From Alphaproteobacteria bacterium (lineage in GTDB: Bacteria; Pseudomonadota; Alphaproteobacteria; Sphingomonadales; Sphingomonadaceae): DNA of 64,000 bases. This document shows, one piece after another, positions 9,966-19,380 of the stretch. A program made the position numbers and the translations under genes. Where the stretch lies: contig JAGWWF010000006.1 of assembly GCA_018970445.1 (NCBI GenBank), forward strand, positions 62,001-126,000. The letters are read 5' to 3'. Each line of letters opens with the position of its first letter. Within the stretch, counting starts at the first letter, position 1. The notes beneath the pieces are model-generated. The model worked only from the letters and a program-made list of their open reading frames with translations, was not told where the DNA came from and ran no database searches.

Positions 9966-10371
9966 GCGGTCTTGGCCCGCCGGGCCGGGTGAGGATGAAC
10001 AAGGCGGTGGCCGGCAGGATCACCGCCTGGATGATGATCACCCGTTCCGGCGCGCCGGCCAGCCAGCTGGCGGCAAACACCCCGGCCATGGAGGCGACGG
10101 CCAGCAGCTTGGCGCGCGGGGCAATGGCACCATGCGCCTGCCAGTTGGTGATCAGCGGGCCAAAGCTGCGATGGGCCAGCAGCCAGGCGTGCAGGCGCGG
10201 CGAGCCGTTGGCAAACGCCCAGGCCGCCAGCAGCACGAACGGCGTGGTGGGCAGCAGCGGCAGCACGATGCCGATGATGCCAAGCACCAGGCTGGTGCAG
10301 CCCAGCAGGATCCAGAGCGGCCGGAACATGATCCAGCCATAGCAGGCGCGCGGGGCGGCGCCAGTGGTCAT
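9904..10371 (-). CDS. DUF454 (YbaN-like) inner membrane protein
   Basis: 155-residue membrane protein with the DUF454 pattern: LLGCTSLVLGIIGIVLPLLP, TTPFVLLAAWAFANGSPRLH, FGPLITNWQAHGAI and a final hydrophobic stretch ending FILTRP. The function of the family is unknown. The normal family end is near TRP; here about 27 Pro-rich residues follow, so the gene runs 62 nt into the 3' end of the convergent peptidase gene. Its ATG overlaps the glycosyltransferase stop by 4 nt (ATGA), so it is the last gene of the HlyD / glycosyltransferase operon. Confidence 0.8.
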   Translation of the reverse strand: MTTGAAPRACYGWIMFRPLWILLGCTSLVLGIIGIVLPLLPTTPFVLLAAWAFANGSPRLHAWLLAHRSFGPLITNWQAHGAIAPRAKLLAVASMAGVFAASWLAGAPERVIIIQAVILPATALFILTRPGGPRPPISLAPSSNPQRPTDPPPRQ

Positions 10372-12485
10372 CCGGTGCGGCGCAGCCCTGGCGGCGCGAC
10401 CTGCCGCTGCACCAGCGCGGCCGGCGGCATGACATGGGTTTGTTTCGCCAGCCGATCATCGCGCAGCGGCGCGCGCGGGGCCGCGCTGCCGGCCGGGCTG
10501 CGCGGCAATCGCATGTCGGCGGTGATGATGCGGGTGAGCATGGCGCGGGTGGCCTGCCACAGCGGCACCTGGAGGCTGGCGCTGTTCATGCCGTTGGTGA
10601 ACAGCGACACGATCAGCCGGTCGCGCGTCGGGCTGTCTTCGCCGGCAAAGGCGATGCCGATGCGCCCGCCGTGGCAGCGCGCAACGATGCCATCGATGCT
10701 GCCGATGCCGCGCAGCCGCACCCGCACCGGTTCGCCCTTCACCAGCCCGTCGCCGGCCAGCGCGATGCCCGATACCGATATGTCCAGCCCGCGCGCCAGC
10801 GTAGCATGGCGGGCATCGCGCCGCCAGATCGCCACCGGCTCATCCAGCGCAAATCGCTCTTCGGCCCGCAGCGCCGGCCGGCCCAGGCACAGCATGGCGG
10901 CCAGGAACAGCACAACGATGTTGACCAGCCCCCAGAAGGCCACCATCGGCACCAGCGCGCCCTGCGCGACGATGCGGGTTTCGGGCACGGCATTGATCAC
11001 CAGCCCGGCCAGCGTGGCCAGCATCAGGCCGGTGGCGGCCAGGAAGATGCCGCGCTGATAGCCGCCACCCACCGCATCGCTGCCCTTGGGTGTCACCTTG
11101 AAGGCGTGGCCGTGCGGCTTGAACAGCGTCTTGATGATGACGGGCAGCAGGCGAAAGCTCTGGAACGTGCCCAGCACCTGCGCCGCAATCGGGAAATAGC
11201 GACCGCCGCCCAGCAGCACGATGCCGCCCACCTGCGCCACCACCATCGGCACCAGGAAGAAGATGGCGCTTTCCGCTGTCACGCCCACCAGCGGCGGGAT
11301 GTCGAGGAACAGGAAGATCAGCGGCGAGATGATGGAGGTGAGCATCATCAGCGCCTGCGACAGCCAGGCGGTGGGCAGGAAGAAGATGCGGTGGCGCAGG
11401 GCATGGCCGGGGCCGAGCGGGCCGGAGCGCAGGAACAATATCTGCATCGCCCCCTGCGCCCAGCGTGCGCGCTGCACGAAGAAGGCATCCAGGCTTTCGG
11501 GCGCCAGGCCAAAGGCCAGCGGTTCGTTCAGATAGCGGGTGACATAGCCCTTTTGCAGCAGGGCGAGCGAGAGCAGCATGTCTTCGGTGATCGATCCGGC
11601 CGGCAGGCCGCCGCCGATGGCATCCAGCGCGGCTCTCCGGGTGATGCTGTTGGAACCGCAGCAGAAGGCGGCATCCCAGCCATCGCGGCCGGGCATGATG
11701 GCTTCGAAGAAGAAGCGCTGATCGTCGGGCAGCGCCTCGCGCAGCGCCAGATTCTGTTGCAGCGGATCATGGTTGTAGAAACTGTGCGGCACCTGGACGA
11801 TGCCGATGCCGGGATCGTCGAAAAAGCCCATGGTGCGTTTCAGGAAGCCGCGCTGCGGCACGAAATCGGCATCGAACACCCCCACGAACGGCGCATCGGT
11901 GACGGTGAGGGCATGGTTGATGTTGCCGGCCTTGGCATGAAGATTGTCGGGCCGGGTGATATAGCCCGCCCCCTTGGCGGCACACAGATCGCGCAGCCAG
12001 GCCCGGCGGCCATCATCGGCCACCCACACGTTCAGATTGGGCCAGTCCAGCGCCAGCGCGCCCAGGATGGTCTTTTCCAGCACCTCGATCGGTTCGTTGT
12101 AGGTGGCGATGATCAGATCCACCGCCGGCCATTCATGGCGGGGCCGGGTGGCCAGCCGGGCTTCACCGGCATCGGCTTCGGCACTGCGGCTGGTGCGGCG
12201 GATCAGGCCGGCAAACAGGATGGCGGCATCGAACAGGCCGAACAATTCCACCGCCAGACAGAACAGCGCAAAGCCCAGCCCGGCCCAGCCCGCGCCCCAG
12301 GGGATGGTGGTGGTGAAGCGCCAGTGGAGATAGCTGCCCACCACCAGCGCCACCGCCGCCCCGATGGCGGCGCGGGTGGCCAGCCGTTCCAGCCCGGCCA
12401 GCGGCGCCAGCAGCAGCCCAGCAATGCACAGCAGCAGCGGCGCTGCCACCAGCAGCGCCGGCGCGGTATCAAGCGCCGGCAGCAT
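10368..12485 (-). CDS. BcsA-like processive glycosyltransferase family 2 with PilZ domain
   Basis: 705-residue inner-membrane polysaccharide synthase resembling cellulose synthase catalytic subunit. Two N-terminal membrane segments are followed by the GT2 domain: VADDG (155-159), FDADF (204-208), QVPHSFYN (231-238, a BcsA hallmark), TED (300-302) and QRARW (338-342). More membrane segments follow to about residue 535. A C-terminal PilZ domain has both c-di-GMP motifs, RAEER (540-544) and DISVSG (568-573). The start ATG shares one base with the stop of the HlyD gene (TGATG), which cuts off about 118 spurious upstream residues. No bcsB, bcsZ or bcsC is adjacent, so the product may not be cellulose; activation by c-di-GMP is predicted from the motifs. 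Confidence 0.88.
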   Translation of the reverse strand: MLPALDTAPALLVAAPLLLCIAGLLLAPLAGLERLATRAAIGAAVALVVGSYLHWRFTTTIPWGAGWAGLGFALFCLAVELFGLFDAAILFAGLIRRTSRSAEADAGEARLATRPRHEWPAVDLIIATYNEPIEVLEKTILGALALDWPNLNVWVADDGRRAWLRDLCAAKGAGYITRPDNLHAKAGNINHALTVTDAPFVGVFDADFVPQRGFLKRTMGFFDDPGIGIVQVPHSFYNHDPLQQNLALREALPDDQRFFFEAIMPGRDGWDAAFCCGSNSITRRAALDAIGGGLPAGSITEDMLLSLALLQKGYVTRYLNEPLAFGLAPESLDAFFVQRARWAQGAMQILFLRSGPLGPGHALRHRIFFLPTAWLSQALMMLTSIISPLIFLFLDIPPLVGVTAESAIFFLVPMVVAQVGGIVLLGGGRYFPIAAQVLGTFQSFRLLPVIIKTLFKPHGHAFKVTPKGSDAVGGGYQRGIFLAATGLMLATLAGLVINAVPETRIVAQGALVPMVAFWGLVNIVVLFLAAMLCLGRPALRAEERFALDEPVAIWRRDARHATLARGLDISVSGIALAGDGLVKGEPVRVRLRGIGSIDGIVARCHGGRIGIAFAGEDSPTRDRLIVSLFTNGMNSASLQVPLWQATRAMLTRIITADMRLPRSPAGSAAPRAPLRDDRLAKQTHVMPPAALVQRQVAPPGLRRTG

Positions 12486-13675
12486 CACGGCCAGCGCGGA
12501 AAGCGCACTTCCGCCAGCCGGCCGACATCGCAGCGCCGCGCCAGCGTGGCCGGCGGCGGCAGGCCGATCTGCACGGTCAGCGACCGGGCTTCCTTGTCGG
12601 GGTTGGCGGCCAGCATGGCACCATCGCGCCGGGCGGCGGCCCCCAGGATGGAGGCAACCGTCCCGTCCAGCCAGACATCGCTGCCGATCAGGCGCACCCG
12701 GGCCCGGCTGCCGGGCAGGATCGCCTCCATCCGCCGTTCCGGCAACGCCACCTCGACATAACGGTGGTTGCAATCGGCCAGTTCGATCAGGCTGGCACCG
12801 GGGGCAACGGTGGTGCCTTTCGGGGCCGGCTGGCTCCACACCACGGTGCCGGCCGGCAGCACGGCATCAAAGGCGCTGGCGCGGGCCAGCCGCTGTTCCT
12901 CGGCATTGATCTGCAACGCCAGTTCGGCCAGCCGGGCATCGGCATCGGCCACCACGCTTTCCAGTTCCTGCCGGCGCAGCAGCAGCCGGTCGCGCTGCTG
13001 ATCGCCATAGGGCGCATCCATCGCCGCCCCGGCCAGATACAGGCCATGGCCGGCGGCGCGGGTTTCGATGGCCAGCGCCATGGCCTGATCCTTCAGCCCG
13101 GCGCAGCGGCGGGCGCTTGCCAGCGCCTGGGCGCGCAGCCGGTCGCGCTGGGTGAAGGTGGCAAAACGCTGTTCGGCCAGATTTTCGATGCGGTCGCGCT
13201 GCAACACGGCTTCGGCGGCTTCGGCCTCGCAGGCGGCCAGCGCCTCGTTCGCCGCGCGCGTTGTCGCTGCCAGCCGGGCGCTGGCCGCCACGCCAAAGCG
13301 GGCGGAACGGCTGGCGGCGCGGGCGCCGGCGGCGGTCAGCTCGGCGATCTGGCGCAGTGCCAGCGCGCGGGCGCTGATCAGCGCGGCCTGGCTGCCCTTC
13401 AGCCCGGCCAGCGGCCCGGTGTCCAGCACCCGCGCCGCCACCAGCCGGGCGGTGCGGGTGGCAGCGATGGCGCTGCCCGGCGGCGGCAGATCGCTGGCCA
13501 CGATGCCGGCAATGGGGGCGGCCATGCGGATGATCGGCGCGTTCACAAAGGCTTCGCCGCCCACTTCGCTGGTGACATAGGGGGCAAAGGCCCACAGGCC
13601 CAGCGCCGCCATGCTGGTGGCCACCGCCACGCGCACCTGGTTGGATCGGATCAATTGTTCAAAACGCCCGGCCAT
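12485..13675 (-). CDS. HlyD-family membrane-fusion (periplasmic adaptor) protein
   Basis: 396 residues with one N-terminal membrane anchor (VRVAVATSMAALGLWAFAPYV), a short biotinyl-lipoyl-like strand block (IIRMAAPIAGIVAS), a long alanine/arginine-rich helical hairpin (about residues 75-250) and a second beta block with SQPAPKGTTVAPGASLIELADC. This is the architecture of periplasmic adaptor proteins. The start at ATG 13675 has a strong AAGGAAGGGG Shine-Dalgarno; an in-frame upstream start at 13699 is less likely. It is first in an operon with the BcsA-like synthase, an arrangement that recalls alginate Alg44/Alg8, and probably helps export the polymer. Confidence 0.82.
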   Translation of the reverse strand: MAGRFEQLIRSNQVRVAVATSMAALGLWAFAPYVTSEVGGEAFVNAPIIRMAAPIAGIVASDLPPPGSAIAATRTARLVAARVLDTGPLAGLKGSQAALISARALALRQIAELTAAGARAASRSARFGVAASARLAATTRAANEALAACEAEAAEAVLQRDRIENLAEQRFATFTQRDRLRAQALASARRCAGLKDQAMALAIETRAAGHGLYLAGAAMDAPYGDQQRDRLLLRRQELESVVADADARLAELALQINAEEQRLARASAFDAVLPAGTVVWSQPAPKGTTVAPGASLIELADCNHRYVEVALPERRMEAILPGSRARVRLIGSDVWLDGTVASILGAAARRDGAMLAANPDKEARSLTVQIGLPPPATLARRCDVGRLAEVRFPRWP

Positions 13676-13723
13676 TGCTGCCCCTTCCTTGCAGGGCAAG
13701 AAACGGCGGCGGTTCCGGTGGGT

Positions 13724-14485
13724 TTATGCGGCCAGCGCGGTGGCGATTTCGGCGGCCAGGGCGGCATCGCCGGCGGCGATCACCTGGCCGGCGCTGGCCA
13801 TGGTGAGCGGCTGGCCCTGCCAATCGGTCATCACGCCGCCGGCGCCCCGGATCACCGGCACCAGGGCGGCCCAATCATGGATCTTCAGGCCGGATTCCAC
13901 CACCGCATCCAGATGCCCGGCGGCGACCAGGCCATAATTGTGGCAATCCCCGCCATACAGCGTGTCGCGGGCGGCCATGCGCACCTGTTCGAACGCGGCC
14001 AGATCGGCCGGCACAAAGGCCTGCGGGCTGGTGGTGCCGATGCGGGCCTGGGCCAGCGGCAGACCGTGGCGGGCATGGCAACGCTGGCCGTTGAACAGCG
14101 TGGGCTGATCCGGCCCGGCAACCCAGCGATCCTTGATGATGCACTGATCGATCACGCCCAGCACCGGCTGCCCATCCTGCATCAGGCCGATCAGGGTGCC
14201 GAACAGCGGCCGGCCGGTGACAAAGGCACGGGTGCCATCGATGGGATCCAGCACCCACACCCGCGCCGCATCGGGGCGATCATCGCCATATTCCTCGCCG
14301 ATCACGCCGTCATCGGGGCGATATTGGGCCAGCAGCCGGCGGATGGCGGCTTCGGCTTCCTTGTCGGCGGCGGTGACAGGGGAGAAATCCTCCTTGGTTT
14401 CCACCAGGAACGGCCGGCGGAACCAGGGCCGGATCGCGGCGCCGGCGGCATCGGCGAGCCGTTGGGCCAGTTCAAGATCGGTCAA
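13724..14485 (-). CDS. hisN: Inositol monophosphatase family protein, probable histidinol-phosphatase
   Basis: 253-residue Mg-dependent phosphomonoesterase of the IMPase fold. Metal ligands are visible in GEEYGDD (Glu in the first motif), WVLDPIDGTRAF (the DPxDGT motif) and HDWAALVPVIRGAGG (C-terminal WD-type motif). The sequence pattern and length fit the HisN histidinol-phosphate phosphatases of alphaproteobacteria better than SuhB, but substrate cannot be settled by eye. The ATG overlaps the stop of the CoA-transferase gene by 4 nt, so the two are co-transcribed. Confidence 0.82.
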   Translation of the reverse strand: MTDLELAQRLADAAGAAIRPWFRRPFLVETKEDFSPVTAADKEAEAAIRRLLAQYRPDDGVIGEEYGDDRPDAARVWVLDPIDGTRAFVTGRPLFGTLIGLMQDGQPVLGVIDQCIIKDRWVAGPDQPTLFNGQRCHARHGLPLAQARIGTTSPQAFVPADLAAFEQVRMAARDTLYGGDCHNYGLVAAGHLDAVVESGLKIHDWAALVPVIRGAGGVMTDWQGQPLTMASAGQVIAAGDAALAAEIATALAA

Positions 14486-15633
14486 AGGCCCAGTTCCTTC
14501 AGGATCGCCGCCCGGTCACCATCCAGCGCCGGGGCGGGCGGGCGGCTGGCGCTGTCGGGGTGGGCGGACAATTTCACCGGGTTGCCGGCCGCGATCAGCG
14601 GCGTGCCATCGGGCAGGGCGGTTTCCACCACCATGTGGCGGGCGCGCACCTGGGGATTGGCCAGCGCCTGGCCGATATTGTTCAGCGGCCCGCACGGCAC
14701 CCCGGCTGCATCCAGCGCCGCCAGCCAGTGGGCGGCGGGGCCGGTGGCCAGCACCCCCTCGATCACCCCGGCCAGCGCCTCGGCGTTGCTGGTGCGGGCA
14801 TCGTTGCCGGCAAAGCGCGGATCATCGGGCGGCAGCCCCAGCGCACCGCACAGGGCGGCGAACAACTGATCATTGCCGGCCGCGATCACGATCGGCGCAT
14901 CGGCGCAGTGATAGGCGGCAAAGGGCGTGATGCTGGGGTGGCGCGCGCCCAGCGGGCCGGGCGACACCCCCGTGGCGGCATAACGCGCGATGGCATTTTC
15001 CAGGATGGCGATCTGGCCATCCAGCATGGCGACATCGACAAACTGGCCCAGGCCGGTCTTGCCGCGATCATGCAGGGCGGCCATGATGCCGATCACGGTG
15101 AACAGGCCGGCGGTGATGTCGCCCACGCTGGTGCCCACCCGCGTCGGCGGCCCGCCGGGGTGGCCTGTCACGCTCATGATGCCGCCCATCGCCTGCACCA
15201 CCATGTCGTATGCGGCCTTTTGCGCATCCGGTCCGGTCTGGCCGAAACCACTGGTGGCGGCGTGGATCAGGCGCGGAAAACGCGCGTGCAGCGCATCCCA
15301 GCCATAACCCAGCCGTGCCATCACGCCGGGGCGATAATTGTCCACCAGCACATCGGCGCGGGCCAGCAGCGATTCGAACACCGCCTGGTCGGCCGCGGCT
15401 TTCAGATCCAGCGCGATCGATTGCTTGCCGCGGTTGATGCTGGCGAAATAGGCGCTGTGGCCATTGATGAACGGGCCATAGGCACGGGCATCATCGCCGC
15501 CATCGGGCCGTTCCACCTTGATCACCCGCGCGCCCAGATCGGCCAGCACCATGGTGGCATAGGGGCCGGCCAGCACCCGCGACAGATCGATGACAAGAAG
15601 ATCGGAAAGCGGGCCGGGCATGGCCAAATCCAT
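14482..15633 (-). CDS. CaiB/BaiF-type class III CoA-transferase
   Basis: 383-residue family III CoA-transferase, which moves CoA between carboxylic acids; the acid is unknown. The N-terminus DLSRVLAGPYATMVLADLGA and VIKVERPDGGDDAR are family signatures, and the catalytic aspartate is expected in AYDMVVQAMGGIMSVTG. Starts at GTG 15657, ATG 15633 and ATG 15621 are all in frame; none has a good Shine-Dalgarno and I chose ATG 15633. It is divergent from the M28 peptidase and coupled to the HisN-like gene downstream. Confidence 0.88.
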   Translation of the reverse strand: MDLAMPGPLSDLLVIDLSRVLAGPYATMVLADLGARVIKVERPDGGDDARAYGPFINGHSAYFASINRGKQSIALDLKAAADQAVFESLLARADVLVDNYRPGVMARLGYGWDALHARFPRLIHAATSGFGQTGPDAQKAAYDMVVQAMGGIMSVTGHPGGPPTRVGTSVGDITAGLFTVIGIMAALHDRGKTGLGQFVDVAMLDGQIAILENAIARYAATGVSPGPLGARHPSITPFAAYHCADAPIVIAAGNDQLFAALCGALGLPPDDPRFAGNDARTSNAEALAGVIEGVLATGPAAHWLAALDAAGVPCGPLNNIGQALANPQVRARHMVVETALPDGTPLIAAGNPVKLSAHPDSASRPPAPALDGDRAAILKELGL

Positions 15634-15707
15634 AGCGTTGTTTTGCCGGCCCGTCACCGGCTACACTGGGCCGGTTACACCGGGATCGTTCAATCGGGGA
15701 AACTGCC

Positions 15708-17915
15708 ATGAAATCACTGATGCTCGCCGCGCTGCTACTTGGCACCGCCGCCACTGCCCAGCCGGCCGATCGGGAAGCCGCGTTCGATGCCCAGGTTTCC
15801 AGCGCCGAACAAATGGCCTGGCTGAAGGGGTTGAGCAGCGGCCCCAACCATCTGGGCAGCCCGCACAACCAGGCCAATGCCGCCACGATCGAGAAGTTGT
15901 TCCGCGACTGGGGCTGGCAGGTGAAGCGCGCCGATTACCAGGTGCTCTATCCCACGCCGATCAGCACCGCGCTGGAACTGGTGGGGCCGGTGACGAAGAC
16001 GCTGGGCGGGCAGGAGCCGGGCATCCCGCAGGATGCCACGTCGAACAATCTTGCTGGCGCGTTGCCGCCCTATGTCGCCTATCAGGGTGATGGCGAAGTC
16101 ACGGCGCCGGTGGCCTATGTGAATTATGGCCTGCCGGGCGATTACGAGGCGCTGGCCCGGCGCGGCATTTCGGTGAAGGGCAAGATCGTCATCGCCCGTT
16201 ATGGCGGCGGCTGGCGGGGCCTCAAGCCCAAGCTGGCGCAGGAACAGGGTGCCATCGGCTGCCTGATCTATTCCGATCCGCAGCAGGATGGCTATGGCAC
16301 GGCCGACAGCTATCCCAATGGTGGCGGGCGGCCGCCGGCCGGGGTTCAGCGCGGCAGCGTGGTGGACATGACGACCTATCCCGGCGATCCGCTCACCCCC
16401 GGCGTGGCGGCAACCAGGGATGCCAAGCGGCTGACGCGCGAAACCGCGCCCACCGTGCTGAAAATCCCCACCCTGCCGATCAGCTATGCCGATGCGACCG
16501 AGATCTTGTCGCGGCTGACGGGCGCGCCGGTGCCGGCCGATTGGCGCGGGGCCTTGCCGTTCCATTATCGCTTTGGCGGCAGCGATGATGTGCGGGTGCA
16601 TCTGAAGGTGCAGTCCGAATGGTCGCTGAAAACCATTTCCAACGTGATCGCCACCCTGCCCGGTTCGTCGAAGAAGGATGAATGGGTGGTGCGCGGCAAC
16701 CATTATGATGGCTGGGTGTTTGGCGCATCCGATCCGCTGTCGGGGGAAGTGGCGCTGTTGAGCGAAGCCAAGGCGCTGGGCGCGCTGTGGAAATCCGGCT
16801 GGCGGCCCAAGCGCAGCATCGTCTATGCCAGCTGGGATGGCGAGGAGCCGGGCCTATTGGGCTCCACCGAATGGGTGGAGCAGAATGTGGCCGAGCTGCG
16901 CCAGAAGGCGGTGGTCTACATCAACAGCGATTCCAACGGCCGCGGTTTCCTGGGCGTTGATGGCAGCGGGCAGTTCACCAGCCTGATCAGCCAGGTGGCG
17001 GCCGACGTGAAGGACCCGGCCACCGGCGCCAGCGTGGCGGAACGCTGGCGGGCCGGGGTGCGGGCCAAGGCCTTTGATGGCCTGCGCGGCAACCAGGCGG
17101 CGCTGGCTGCCGCCGAACTGGGCGGTGATCAGCCGATGGACGCGCTGGGTTCGGGCAGCGACTATACCGCCTTCATCCACCATGCCGGCGTGTCGTCGAT
17201 CAACATCGGCTTTGGCGGCGAAGGCGAAAGCGCCGGCAGCTACCACAGCATCTATGACAGCTATGATCATTTCGTGCGCTGGGACGATCCGGGCCTGGCC
17301 TATGGCGCGGCGCTGTCCAAGGTGGCGGGCCGGCTGGTGCTGCGGCTGGCCGATGCCGATGTGCTGCCTGTGCGCTTTGGCCCGGTGGCCGGCGCGGCGC
17401 GGGCCTATTTCAACGAGATCAAGGCCCTGATCGACACGCGTCGCCGCGAGGACGAGCGCCGCGCCGGGCTGAGCGCCGACATCTACCGGCTGGGCAGCGA
17501 TCCGCGCGATCCGCTGGGCCCGCCGCTGCCGAAAACGCCGACACCGGCGCTCGATCTGGCGGCGCTGGATGCCGCCATCACCCGGCTGGACGGCGCCGCC
17601 AGGGCCTTTGATGCCGCCATGGCCGCCAAGGCGGCCAGCCTCACGCCCGCGCAGGCCGCCGCGCTGAACGGGCAAATCCAGGGCATCGAGCAGACGCTGC
17701 TCAGCCCCGCCGGCCTGCCGTTCCGGCCGTGGTTCCGCAACATCCTCTACGCCCCGGGCCGCTTCACCGGCTATGGTTCGAAAACCCTGCCCGGCGTGCG
17801 CGAGGCGGTGGAGGAACGGCGCTTTGACGATGCGGTGCGGGAGGCCGGCATCGCTGCGAGGGCGCTGACCGACTATGCCGCCCGGCTCGATGCAGCAACG
17901 GCGGTGCTGAAATGA
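15708..17915 (+). CDS. M28 metallopeptidase, glutamate carboxypeptidase II-like
   Basis: 735-residue exported di-zinc peptidase resembling glutamate carboxypeptidase II/transferrin-receptor-like proteins. A signal peptide (MKSLMLAALLLGTAATA) is followed by an M28 N-part, a PA-type inserted domain (about 120-280), the catalytic core and a helical dimerisation-like C-terminus. Zinc-site motifs are GNHYDGW (His), ASDPLSG (Asp), WDGEEPGLLGS (Glu pair), YINSDSN (Asp) and YHSIYDSYDHF (His). A GGGGAAAC Shine-Dalgarno precedes the ATG. The alpha/beta hydrolase and GST that follow overlap by 4 nt each, forming a three-gene operon, perhaps for uptake and use of C-terminally modified peptides or amino-acid conjugates. 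Confidence 0.92.
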   Translation: MKSLMLAALLLGTAATAQPADREAAFDAQVSSAEQMAWLKGLSSGPNHLGSPHNQANAATIEKLFRDWGWQVKRADYQVLYPTPISTALELVGPVTKTLGGQEPGIPQDATSNNLAGALPPYVAYQGDGEVTAPVAYVNYGLPGDYEALARRGISVKGKIVIARYGGGWRGLKPKLAQEQGAIGCLIYSDPQQDGYGTADSYPNGGGRPPAGVQRGSVVDMTTYPGDPLTPGVAATRDAKRLTRETAPTVLKIPTLPISYADATEILSRLTGAPVPADWRGALPFHYRFGGSDDVRVHLKVQSEWSLKTISNVIATLPGSSKKDEWVVRGNHYDGWVFGASDPLSGEVALLSEAKALGALWKSGWRPKRSIVYASWDGEEPGLLGSTEWVEQNVAELRQKAVVYINSDSNGRGFLGVDGSGQFTSLISQVAADVKDPATGASVAERWRAGVRAKAFDGLRGNQAALAAAELGGDQPMDALGSGSDYTAFIHHAGVSSINIGFGGEGESAGSYHSIYDSYDHFVRWDDPGLAYGAALSKVAGRLVLRLADADVLPVRFGPVAGAARAYFNEIKALIDTRRREDERRAGLSADIYRLGSDPRDPLGPPLPKTPTPALDLAALDAAITRLDGAARAFDAAMAAKAASLTPAQAAALNGQIQGIEQTLLSPAGLPFRPWFRNILYAPGRFTGYGSKTLPGVREAVEERRFDDAVREAGIAARALTDYAARLDAATAVLK

Positions 17916-18793
17916 AGCGGCTGCTGCTGATCGCCGTGCTGCTGGCCAGCCCGGCGCTGGCCCAGCGGATGCGCCCGGCCGATGTTGATGCGCTGCCAGC
18001 GTCGAAACCGGTGCTGGTCGAAGCCTATGGCAAGGATGCAGCGCAGGTGGGCGAGTTGCGCCTGCCGGCAGGCCCCGGCCCGCACCCGGTGGTGATTGTC
18101 ATCCACGGCGGCTGCTGGTGGAAGGGCTTTGCGACGCGGGCCAACACCGCCGCGCTGGCCAGCCGGCTGACCGAGCGGGGATTTGCCACCTGGAACATCG
18201 AATATCGCCAGCAGGGTGATGCCGGCGGCGGCTGGCCGGGCACGTTTCAGGACTGGGCGGCGGCGACCGACCATCTGCGCGACCTTGCCAAGCGCCATCC
18301 GCTTGATCTGGCGCGGGTGGCGGTGACGGGCCACAGCGCCGGGGCGCACGCGGCGCTGTGGGTGGCCGCGCGGCACAGATTGCCGAAGGACAGCGCGATC
18401 GCCAGCCCTGATCCGCTGAAGATCGGTGCGGTGGTGGGCATCGACGGCCCGCCTGATCCGGGCAGCGAACTGGCGCTGTTCGAGGAGGGGTGCGGCGTGC
18501 CGGCGGTGACCGGCATGTTCGGCGGCAAGCCGGATCAGCAGCAGCAGCGTTATGCCCAGGGCAGCCCGCAGGCGCTGCTGCCGCTGGGGGTGAAATCCGG
18601 GGTGATTTCCGCCAGCCTGTTCCTGTCCCCCACCGCCGCCACCCGCTGGGTGACGCAGGCCAGGCTGGGCAAGGATCGGGCATCGGCCCTGATCCTCGCT
18701 GGCACCGGCCATTTCGAGGTGATTGCCCCCGGCAGCCCGGTGTGGAGCCAGGTGGAGCCGTTCCTGGTGGAGCAGTTGACGGTGCGGCCGTGA
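17912..18793 (+). CDS. Exported alpha/beta hydrolase (BD-FAE/prolyl-oligopeptidase type)
   Basis: 293-residue alpha/beta hydrolase with a short signal peptide (MKRLLLIAVLLASPALA). The oxyanion motif is VIHGGCWWKGF, the nucleophile elbow GHSAGAHAALW and the histidine lies in GTGHFEVIAP near the end. Substrate is unknown; carboxylesters or acylated amines are likely. Its ATG overlaps the M28 stop by 4 nt (ATGA), implying translational coupling. Confidence 0.85.
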   Translation: MKRLLLIAVLLASPALAQRMRPADVDALPASKPVLVEAYGKDAAQVGELRLPAGPGPHPVVIVIHGGCWWKGFATRANTAALASRLTERGFATWNIEYRQQGDAGGGWPGTFQDWAAATDHLRDLAKRHPLDLARVAVTGHSAGAHAALWVAARHRLPKDSAIASPDPLKIGAVVGIDGPPDPGSELALFEEGCGVPAVTGMFGGKPDQQQQRYAQGSPQALLPLGVKSGVISASLFLSPTAATRWVTQARLGKDRASALILAGTGHFEVIAPGSPVWSQVEPFLVEQLTVRP

Positions 18794-19380
18794 AGCTGCT
18801 CGCCTCGCTCACCTCGCCCTATGGCCGCAAGCTGCGGGTGCTGGCCCTTGAACTGGGCATCGACCTGCCGCTGGAGGATACCGCGCCCATGGCCGATCCG
18901 GCGGCGCTGCTGGCCGCCAATCCGCTGGGCAAGGTGCCGGCGCTGGTGCTGGACGATGGCAGTGGGGGCGGCAGCGCCATCATCGATTCGCCGGTGATCG
19001 CCGCCTATCTGATCGGCCTGGTGCCGGCACAGACGTTGCTCCCCGTTGCCGGCCCCGCCCACTGGCAGGCGCGCAGCACCGAGGCGCTGGCCGATGGTGT
19101 GCTGGATGCCGCGATCATCCTGCGCTTCAACATGGCGCAGGGCATCACTGCCGGCCCGTGGGTGGACCGGCAATATCGCGCCATCGAACGCGCGCTGGCC
19201 GTGATGAACGGCCGGGTGGGCGGCAGCGATTTCGGCGATATCTGCATGACGGTCGCCTGCGATTATCTGACGTTCCGCTTCCCCGAACTGAACTGGCAGG
19301 TCCACAACCCGGCGCTGGTGGAACTGGTTGGCCGACTGCTGGCGACGTCGGCGTTTCAGGCGACACAGCCGCTGCGTTGA
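18790..19380 (+). CDS. Glutathione S-transferase family protein
   Basis: 196-residue cytosolic GST-like protein. An N-terminal thioredoxin fold starts KLLASLTSPYGRKLRVLALE and carries NPLGKVPAL (cis-Pro loop) and AIIDSPVIAAYL (gamma-glutamyl-binding region); an all-helical C-domain follows. The start is GTG 18790, overlapping the hydrolase stop (GTGA); the longer open frame upstream is shadow sequence. The stop abuts the stop of the convergent vapC-like gene with no gap. Confidence 0.88.
   Translation: MKLLASLTSPYGRKLRVLALELGIDLPLEDTAPMADPAALLAANPLGKVPALVLDDGSGGGSAIIDSPVIAAYLIGLVPAQTLLPVAGPAHWQARSTEALADGVLDAAIILRFNMAQGITAGPWVDRQYRAIERALAVMNGRVGGSDFGDICMTVACDYLTFRFPELNWQVHNPALVELVGRLLATSAFQATQPLR

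Noticed and set aside
10434-12761. 775-codon plus-strand open frame opposite the glycosyltransferase
   Set aside because: His/Gln/Arg-rich composition typical of the antisense frame of a GC-rich gene; the minus strand encodes a clear BcsA-like protein.
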